Source: VFMC01 sp044359565 (GTDB lineage: Bacteria > Actinomycetota > Acidimicrobiia > Acidimicrobiales > Ilumatobacteraceae). Taken from it: a DNA stretch of 64,000 nucleotides. The translations under genes were made by a program, and so were the position numbers. The stretch spans positions 3,437 through 67,436 of the forward strand of contig JBIKLX010000003.1 of NCBI GenBank assembly GCA_044359565.1. Reading direction: 5' to 3'. Below are positions 58,995 to 64,000 of this stretch, piece after piece. The notes beneath the pieces are model-generated. The model did no database searches, was not told the origin of the DNA, and was given only the letters and a program-made list of their open reading frames with translations. The first letter of the stretch is position 1. Each line of letters opens with the position of its first letter.

Positions 58995-59519
58995 TCAGGC
59001 GCCGACGAGGTCGCGCCAGCGTGCCGGGTAGGCGGCCGCCACCTGCTGCGGGCTCATCCGCAGGGTGCTCTCGGGCACCATGTCGGCGATGGCGCGGGCC
59101 TCGGCGTAGTGCACCGCCACATGCGACACGCCCTCGAACAGCGCGGTGCGCAACGCCACCAGATCGGCGGGCGGGTTGGGGTCGAGATAACCCCACACCG
59201 TGAACGCGATGGTGAGGTCGTGCACGACCGGGGCCCGGCTGAACAGCGAGGCACGGCGCAGGCCCACGCCCAGGCAGCCACGCAGCGCGTCGTCGACCGA
59301 CTCGCCCGCCGCCACGTGCACCTTCGGGCGGAAGGTGTTGGCGATCTTGATGGCAAACCCCTGATCGGGGCCCTGGTAGCCGAGGCGTTCGCCCGCCGGC
59401 TGGAAGCCCTCGATCTCACCCGGCCGGTCGGGCATCCACGAGCCGGGCACGTGATCGGGCGCGGCGTACCCGCGCGCCGTGTCGACCGGAGGGACTGGAG
59501 CGAACTTCGGAGCAGCCAT
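58995..59519 (-). CDS. Hypothetical protein paired with acyl-CoA dehydrogenase
   Basis: I do not recognise this 174-aa soluble protein. The N-terminus is proline-rich (FAPVPPVDTARGYAAPDH) and the core contains PDQGFAIKIANTFRPKVHVA, LRRASLFSRAPVVHDLTIAF and FEGVSHVAVHYAEARAIAD. There is no cofactor motif. The end lies 1 nt from the dehydrogenase start and its own start is 35 nt from the cimA stop, so all three can be one transcript. Confidence 0.7.
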   Translation of the reverse strand: MAAPKFAPVPPVDTARGYAAPDHVPGSWMPDRPGEIEGFQPAGERLGYQGPDQGFAIKIANTFRPKVHVAAGESVDDALRGCLGVGLRRASLFSRAPVVHDLTIAFTVWGYLDPNPPADLVALRTALFEGVSHVAVHYAEARAIADMVPESTLRMSPQQVAAAYPARWRDLVGA

Positions 59520-59554
59520 AACGGTGATGTTCTAGCGCATCGCGCCCGCGGCGG

Positions 59555-61132
59555 TCAGGCCGGGGCGTGCAGCAGACCGAACACCAGGCCTTCTTCCAGG
59601 GCCCGCCACGATGCTTCGATGATGTTCGAGCTCACCCCGATGGTGGTCCAGGTGCGCTCGCCGTTGGAGAAGTCGATGAGCACGCGGGTGACCGCGCCGG
59701 TGGCCGTGGCCCCGTCGAGGATGCGCACCTTGTAGTCGGTGAGGTGGATGCGACCCAGTTGCGGATAGGCGGTGGCCAGCGCCGACCGCAGGGCGGTGTC
59801 GATGGCGTTCACCGGGCCGTTGCCCTCGGCCACGTGCACGTGGCGGGTGTGGCCCACCCACGCCTTCACCGTGGCCTCGGTGGTGAACTGACCGCTCGGC
59901 AATTCGTCGGTGATCACGCGCATGCTCTCGACTCGGAAGTACTGCTGCTCCCAGCCGGCAGCTCGGCGCATCAGCAGTTCGAGCGACGCATCGGCCGCCT
60001 CGAAGTGATAGCCCTCGTGCTCGAGACGCTTCAGGTCGTCGATCACCTGGTTCACCGCCGGGCCGTCCATCGGCAGGCCGATCTCGTCGGCCTTCATCTG
60101 GATGGTGGCCCTGCCGGCCATCTCGCTGACCACGAAACGGGTGCCGTTGCCCACCAGGTCGGGGTCGATGTGTTCGTAGGCGTCCTTGGCGCGGGCGATG
60201 GCGCTGACGTGTAGACCGGCCTTGTGTGCGAATGCCGACGAACCCACATAGGGCGCCTGCGGGTTGAGCGGTCGGTTCAGCACCTCGGCCACGTGCTTGC
60301 TCACCGCAGTGATCCGCTCGAGCCGACCCTCGGGCAGGCACGGCAGGCCGAGCTTCACCTGCAGGTTGGGGATGACGGTGGTGAGGTTGCAGTTACCCGT
60401 GCGCTCGCCGAGGCCGTTCAGCGTGCCCTGCACATGGCGCGCCCCGGCACGCACGGCCGCCATCGAGTTGGCCACCGCACAGCCGGTGTCGTCGTGGCAG
60501 TGGATGCCGATGACGACGTCGTTGCCCACATGGCGTTGCACCTCGGCGACGATGTGCTCGACCTCGTGGGGCAGCGAGCCGCCGTTGGTGTCGCACAGCA
60601 CCACGTGCGATGCGCCCTTCACCACCGCGGCCTCGAGGGCACGCAGGCTGAACTCGGGGTTGCGCTTGAAGCCGTCGAAGAAGTGCTCCATGTCGACCAA
60701 CACCCGGCGGCCGTTGGCGGCGAGGAACGCGACCGAATCGGCGATCATCGCCTCGCCCTCGTCGAGCGTGGTCTGCAGTGCTTCGAGGACGTGGTAGTCC
60801 CAGCTCTTGGCCACGATGCACACCGCGGAGGTGTTGGCATCGAGCAGGTTGCGCAGCGTGGCGTCGTCGTCGACCTTGCCCCGCGGCCGGCGTGTGCTGC
60901 CGAACGCCACCATGGTGGAGGTGGTGAGGCGCAGTTCGGTGGAGGCACGGGCGAAGAACTCGATGTCTTTCGGGTTGGCCCCCGGCCAGCCTCCCTCGAT
61001 GAAGTGCACGCCGAGGTAGTCGAGTTGCTCGGCGATGCGCAGCTTGTCGTCGACCGTGGCCGACACGCCCTCCACCTGCAGGCCGTCGCGCAACGTGGTG
61101 TCGAAGACTTCGATCATGGGATGGGTGCTCAT
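59555..61132 (-). CDS. cimA: Citramalate synthase
   Basis: This 525-aa enzyme of the isopropylmalate synthase/homocitrate synthase family is closest to (R)-citramalate synthase, which joins pyruvate and acetyl-CoA for isoleucine synthesis independent of threonine. Seen are FDTTLRDGLQVEGVS, the metal site HCHDDTGCAVANS and GGWPGANPKD, then a C-terminal LeuA-type allosteric dimer domain (HLTDYKVRIL, WTTIGVSSNIIEASW). GAGGAG lies 5 nt before the ATG. A leader with four Ile codons and two hairpins lies directly upstream, supporting an isoleucine role. Confidence 0.9.
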   Translation of the reverse strand: MSTHPMIEVFDTTLRDGLQVEGVSATVDDKLRIAEQLDYLGVHFIEGGWPGANPKDIEFFARASTELRLTTSTMVAFGSTRRPRGKVDDDATLRNLLDANTSAVCIVAKSWDYHVLEALQTTLDEGEAMIADSVAFLAANGRRVLVDMEHFFDGFKRNPEFSLRALEAAVVKGASHVVLCDTNGGSLPHEVEHIVAEVQRHVGNDVVIGIHCHDDTGCAVANSMAAVRAGARHVQGTLNGLGERTGNCNLTTVIPNLQVKLGLPCLPEGRLERITAVSKHVAEVLNRPLNPQAPYVGSSAFAHKAGLHVSAIARAKDAYEHIDPDLVGNGTRFVVSEMAGRATIQMKADEIGLPMDGPAVNQVIDDLKRLEHEGYHFEAADASLELLMRRAAGWEQQYFRVESMRVITDELPSGQFTTEATVKAWVGHTRHVHVAEGNGPVNAIDTALRSALATAYPQLGRIHLTDYKVRILDGATATGAVTRVLIDFSNGERTWTTIGVSSNIIEASWRALEEGLVFGLLHAPA

Positions 61133-61172
61133 GTCAGCTCCTCGTAGGGGGAAATCTGTCCGGGAAATGAAA

Positions 61173-61194
61173 CAGCCGCCCGGAGGGGCGGCTG
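61173..61194 (-). terminator. Attenuator terminator hairpin of cimA
   Basis: A perfect 9-bp stem (61173-61181 with 61186-61194), loop of four, is followed on the minus strand by TTTCATTTCC. It lies 41 nt before the cimA start, between leader peptide and gene, as expected for a regulated terminator. Confidence 0.7.
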
Positions 61195-61196
61195 CG

Positions 61197-61222
61197 AGCG
61201 CACGTGGGAGGCCACGTGCGCT
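61197..61222 (-). promoter_or_regulatory. Perfect hairpin overlapping the leader peptide stop
   Basis: An 11-bp perfect stem (61197-61207 with 61212-61222) with a 4-nt loop begins within the TAG stop codon of the leader peptide. A ribosome at the Ile codons or at the stop would melt it. It sits directly in front of the terminator hairpin. Confidence 0.7.
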
Positions 61223-61271
61223 AACGAATGATGATGATCGAGGTAGTGCGGCGGGGCAGACGACGGATCAC
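61221..61271 (-). CDS. Isoleucine leader peptide of cimA
   Basis: This 16-residue reading frame, MIRRLPRRTTSIIIIR, starts with GTG and has four adjacent Ile codons (ATC ATC ATC ATT, 61227-61238) just before the last Arg and TAG. It has no ribosome binding site. The candidate promoter places the transcript start at or next to the GTG, so it may be read from a leaderless mRNA, which is common in actinomycetes. Short supply of charged tRNA-Ile would stall the ribosome in the run and alter the hairpins downstream. Confidence 0.72.
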   Translation of the reverse strand: MIRRLPRRTTSIIIIR

Positions 61272-61278
61272 GTCTGAG

Positions 61279-61307
61279 ATTGTGCCCTGGTACGAAGCGA
61301 ACGTCAA
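61279..61307 (-). promoter_or_regulatory. Candidate promoter of cimA leader
   Basis: On the minus strand TTGACG (61302-61307) and CACAAT (61279-61284) are separated by exactly 17 nt. The expected start is 6-8 nt further on, at the GTG of the leader peptide (61271). Confidence 0.65.
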
Positions 61308-61357
61308 CGCGGACCGGTACGTCACCGCTGCCAATCGGCCCATTTCTCCGGTCCCCC

Positions 61358-61450
61358 TGTGCACGAACCTGTGCACGACCGGTGGACAAACCCCTCGGAT
61401 CTGGGGATCGTCAAGAACTTCGGTGGACAACCCTGTGAATTCGAAAATAT
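61358..61450 (-). repeat. Cluster of four DnaA-box-like 9-mers and AT-rich run
   Basis: All on the minus strand: TCGTGCACA at 61358-61366 and 61370-61378, and TTGTCCACC at 61381-61389 and 61422-61430. The last two differ at one position from the actinobacterial DnaA box TTGTCCACA. An AT-rich run with GAATTCGAAAATAT follows at 61434-61450. They could instead be operators of cimA, as the first pair is a direct repeat about 50 nt upstream of its -35. Confidence 0.45.
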
Positions 61451-61687
61451 CCCTTGACCTGGGATGATGACGGGTGCAGAGTGCCGTTCACACCGGACAG
61501 CGCACGCCGACCGGGGCCCTGGGGACGGGGCCGGAACCGAGAGCGACCCCCGCACAGGCGTCGCAGGAGGAACCGGACACCCAACGGGGTCGACGAGGCG
61601 ACAAGCGGGTGCGGTGGGGGTGATTCCACGAGGTCGGGGGGATTCCGGGTCGGGCAACCGATGCGGATGAAGTCGGCCACAATGGGA

Positions 61688-61721
61688 ATCGCCCGCCGGA
61701 GCGCACACTCCGACGGGCGAT
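61688..61721 (-). terminator. Inverted repeat downstream of ilvE
   Basis: Arms of 14 nt (61688-61701 and 61708-61721) pair except for one position around a 6-nt loop, about 145 nt past the ilvE stop. It is probably a terminator for the leuB-ilvE transcript; no T run follows. Confidence 0.5.
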
Positions 61722-61865
61722 GACATTCGTCGAGACGAAGGGTAACTCCGGGCGATCGATCGAAGGTGGATCATCCCAACTCGAAGTGGCCCCGAGTGGA
61801 GCGCCTGCCTCGGCGGGCAGCACCGCTCGGGGCCCTTCACGTTGTCGGCCCCGGCGCCGTCGGCA

Positions 61866-62786
61866 TCAACTCGACGCGAGTTCGCACCAGTCGATGTACC
61901 GCGGGTCTTGGCGGCGCACGGCCTTGGCGTAGGTTTCGGCGATCGCCCGGGTCTTCGGGCCGGGGCACGGCACGGCCCGATCGTCGACCGAGTTCACCGA
62001 ACTGATCTCGGCGGCGGTGCCGCACACGAAGATCTCCTCGGCGATGTACAGGTCGCTGCGCGCGATGTTGTCGACGCGCAGGTCGAAGCCGAGGTCGCGG
62101 GCGATGACCGCCACCGAGTTCTGGGTGATGCCCTCGAGCGCACCGGCCGACAGCGGCGGGGTGAGGATGATGTCGTTGCGCACCGCGAAGATGTTCTCGC
62201 CGGTGCACTCGGCGATGAGGCCGTTGGGGGCGAGCATGATGGCCTCGTCGTACCCGGCCTTCAGCGCCTCGACTTTGGCGAGCGAGCTGTTCACGTAGTT
62301 GCCGACGGTCTTGGCGGCGGGCGGCATGGTGTTGTGGTCGTGCCGGGTCCACGACGAGATCTTCATCCGCACACCCTTCTCGACGGCATCGTCGCCGAGA
62401 TAGGCGCCCCACGGCCAGCAGGCGATGGCCACGTCGACCTTGCACGGCAGGGTGTTCAGACCCATCTCGCCGTAGCCGTAGTACGCGATGGGGCGCACGT
62501 AGCAGCCGGGCAGACCGGTGGACATCACCGTTGCCTTGGTGGCGGCGACGAGTTCCTCAACCGAGTAGGGGATGTCCATGCCGAGGATGTGCGCGCTGCG
62601 GAACAGGCGCTCGATGTGCTCGGTGAGGCGGAACACGGCTGGGCCATCGTCGGTGGCGTAGGCACGGATTCCCTCGAACACGCCGGTGCCGTAGTGCAGC
62701 GTGTGCGTGAGCACATGCACCTGGGCCTTGTCCCAGTCGACGAGTTCGCCGTTCATCCAGATCTTCGGCGTGGTTTGGATCGGCAT
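61866..62786 (-). CDS. ilvE: Branched-chain amino acid aminotransferase
   Basis: This 306-aa fold-type IV PLP enzyme performs the last step of Ile, Leu and Val synthesis. IWMNGELVDWDKAQVHVLTH, the PLP lysine in MPPAAKTVGNYVNSSLAK, and ECTGENIFAVRNDIILTPPL are typical. It lies 69 nt after leuB in the same direction, and cimA follows from its own promoter. Confidence 0.94.
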   Translation of the reverse strand: MPIQTTPKIWMNGELVDWDKAQVHVLTHTLHYGTGVFEGIRAYATDDGPAVFRLTEHIERLFRSAHILGMDIPYSVEELVAATKATVMSTGLPGCYVRPIAYYGYGEMGLNTLPCKVDVAIACWPWGAYLGDDAVEKGVRMKISSWTRHDHNTMPPAAKTVGNYVNSSLAKVEALKAGYDEAIMLAPNGLIAECTGENIFAVRNDIILTPPLSAGALEGITQNSVAVIARDLGFDLRVDNIARSDLYIAEEIFVCGTAAEISSVNSVDDRAVPCPGPKTRAIAETYAKAVRRQDPRYIDWCELASS

Positions 62787-62855
62787 CGTTGCCCCCTGCT
62801 GGTCGATGTGTACGGTCGATGTGGCCGGTCGATATGGCCGGTCGGACGTGCTGGG

Positions 62856-63851
62856 TCAGCCTGCCACGAGGGCGGCGATCTGTGCACCGATCTCGCGGGT
62901 ACTACCAGTACCCGCTTGCGCACAGGCGGCGCGGATGCGATCGGCCGCGGCCGACTCGCCCAGGAAGTCGAGCATCAGTGCGGCACTGAGGATGGCGGCC
63001 GTGGGGTTCGCCTTGCCCGTGCCGACGATGTCGGGTGCCGAGCCGTGCACCGGTTCGAACATGCTCGGGCCGGTGCGCGCCGGGTTGAGGTTGGCGCTGC
63101 TGGCCAGGCCGATGCCGCCGCTGACGGCGCCGCCGAGGTCGGTGAGGATGTCGCCGAACAGGTTGTCGGTGACGATGACGTCGTAGCGATGCGGGTCCTG
63201 CACGAAGTAGATGCAGGCCGCGTCGACGTGGTTGTAGCCGGTGGCGATGTCGGGGTACTCGGCCGCCACGGCGTTGAACGCCCGCTGCCACAGGTCGCCG
63301 GCGAAGGTGAGCACGTTCGTCTTGTGCACCAGGGTGACGTGCTTCGCGCCGTTGCGGGTGCGGGCCAGTTCGAATGCGTAGCGGATGGCCCGCTCGGCCC
63401 CCATGCGGGTGTTCACCGAACCCTGGGTGGCCACTTCGTGCGGCGTGCCCTTGCGCAACACGCCGCCTTCACCCACGTACGGTCCCTCGGTGTTCTCGCG
63501 GATGACCACGAAGTTGTGCGGCCGGTCGTGGCCGGGCGCTGTGCCGATGAACGGGCGCTGGTTCACGTACAGGTCGAGCTCGAAGCGCATCTTCAGCAGC
63601 AGCCCCCGCTCGATCACCCCGGGCGGCACGTCGGGCGTGCCCACGGCGCCGAGCAGGATGGCGTCGAAGCCACGCAACTGGTCGAGCGTCGCGTCCGACA
63701 GGATCTCGCCGTCGCGCAGGTAGCGCGCCCCGCCGAGGTCGAACTCGGTGGTATCGATCGACACCCCGGCGGCCTGCACCACCTGGAGAGCCTCGGTGGT
63801 CACCTCGGGGCCGATGCCGTCGCCGCCGATCACTGCAATTCGATGCGCCAT
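62856..63851 (-). CDS. leuB: 3-isopropylmalate dehydrogenase
   Basis: This 331-aa NAD-dependent beta-decarboxylating dehydrogenase of leucine synthesis has IAVIGGDGIGPEVTTEALQV, ENTEGPYVGEGG, the substrate/metal region YDVIVTDNLFGDILTDLGGA, and FEPVHGSAPDIVGTGKANPT for NAD binding. Leu in place of an isocitrate-specific residue set supports LeuB, though tartrate- or homoisocitrate-type relatives are alternatives. It could also convert the citramalate-derived 3-methylmalate when cimA is used for isoleucine. Confidence 0.92.
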   Translation of the reverse strand: MAHRIAVIGGDGIGPEVTTEALQVVQAAGVSIDTTEFDLGGARYLRDGEILSDATLDQLRGFDAILLGAVGTPDVPPGVIERGLLLKMRFELDLYVNQRPFIGTAPGHDRPHNFVVIRENTEGPYVGEGGVLRKGTPHEVATQGSVNTRMGAERAIRYAFELARTRNGAKHVTLVHKTNVLTFAGDLWQRAFNAVAAEYPDIATGYNHVDAACIYFVQDPHRYDVIVTDNLFGDILTDLGGAVSGGIGLASSANLNPARTGPSMFEPVHGSAPDIVGTGKANPTAAILSAALMLDFLGESAAADRIRAACAQAGTGSTREIGAQIAALVAG

Positions 63852-63900
63852 AGTCCAATCACGGTACCCCGTCGCCCCCTCTCCGTGCCCAACCGCTCGC

Positions 63901-63938
63901 CGTGTCGAGTTCGGGCCGGTGACGGGCCGGAAGCCGAC
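63901..63938. repeat. Intergenic imperfect palindrome, family 2, copy 1
   Basis: This 38-nt unit begins CGTGTCGAGTTCGGGCCGG. Together with the next two bases it has inverted ends GTGTCG/CGACAC. It is repeated identically 62 nt later. Confidence 0.75.
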
Positions 63939-63962
63939 ACGGCCGACGGCCTCCCCGGACCG

Positions 63963-64000
63963 CGTGTCGAGTTCGGGCCGGTGACGGGCCGGAAGCCGAC
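63963..64000. repeat. Intergenic imperfect palindrome, family 2, copy 2
   Basis: It is identical over 38 nt to copy 1 and runs to the window edge, so more copies may follow outside. Confidence 0.75.

Larger units (their letters stand above)
61308..61865. other. Gene-free stretch between ilvE and the cimA promoter
   Basis: About 560 nt hold no reading frame that looks coding in either direction. Within it I see four DnaA-box-like 9-mers (61358-61430), an AT-rich run (61434-61450), a large inverted repeat (61688-61721) and otherwise GC-rich sequence of no recognised type. A small RNA cannot be excluded. Confidence 0.5.

Noticed and set aside
61322..61840. A 172-codon open frame on the minus strand between ilvE and cimA
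   Set aside because: The translation is Pro/Arg/Ser-rich without any domain, runs over the candidate terminator and promoter, and has no convincing start.

Overview
The window is about 68-70 % GC with tightly packed genes, many joined by ATGA/GTGA stop-start overlaps. It looks chromosomal and actinobacterial. A DUF501 protein, GAP-family (Sap-like) and LLM-class proteins, an LPXTG-type sorting signal and the large NAD-glutamate dehydrogenase all fit a monoderm high-GC actinomycete. The mixture, with a glutaminyl-tRNA synthetase, would suit the Acidimicrobiia. This placement is inference, since no rRNA or ribosomal protein gene is present. I see no prophage, insertion sequence or CRISPR array.

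Region 1 (1-25.7 kb) is dominated by a molybdenum-hydroxylase system of the CO-dehydrogenase type. It holds an orphan CoxL-like subunit at the left edge, a complete S-L-M structural set (7.95-11.65 kb) closed by a strong hairpin, and a maturation block (20.2-25.7 kb: MoxR ATPase, VWA protein, split XdhC pair, MocA-like cytidylyltransferase, CoxG with a membrane anchor). Both CoxL proteins carry the form II signature AYRGAGR, so the substrate is not necessarily CO. Between these lie a DrrA-type ABC exporter with two permeases, a chromate transporter, a superoxide dismutase convergent with a Fur-family repressor, a B12-type binding protein, a PAP2 protein, a DadA-like oxidase, a CoA-transferase, an LLM oxidoreductase and a debranching enzyme. 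An NlpC/P60 secreted peptidase with a long structured leader interrupts the maturation block.

Region 2 (25.7-31.7 kb) has DUF501, a half-length Ppx/GppA-like protein, a GNAT enzyme, two crotonase-fold proteins (one lacking both catalytic glutamates) and an overlapping pair made of a membrane-anchored SGNH hydrolase and an LPNTG surface protein.

Region 3 (31.7-42 kb) is a nucleoside salvage locus: a BMP-family lipoprotein, an ABC ATPase and two permeases, then QueF, a PhyH dioxygenase, adenosine deaminase and uracil phosphoribosyltransferase, followed by an arginase-family hydrolase overlapping a PPK2 kinase.

Region 4 (42-56 kb) has a GGDEF-EAL protein and a translation cluster of glnS, tRNA-Gln(CUG), tRNA-Glu(CUC) and gltX. 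These are followed by an NAD-glutamate dehydrogenase, a VIT1-like transporter and small enzymes including DUF2237 and DUF2236 proteins.

Region 5 (56-64 kb) holds an SDR, a Gfo/Idh/MocA oxidoreductase and an acyl-CoA dehydrogenase, then the branched-chain amino acid genes leuB, ilvE and a citramalate synthase (cimA) on the minus strand. The cimA leader encodes a 16-residue peptide with four consecutive Ile codons followed by two perfect hairpins, apparently an isoleucine-sensing attenuator on a leaderless transcript. Further upstream are four DnaA-box-like 9-mers beside an AT-rich stretch. Two families of short imperfect palindromes, each in tandem pairs, occupy intergenic DNA at 36.9, 49.3 and 63.9 kb.
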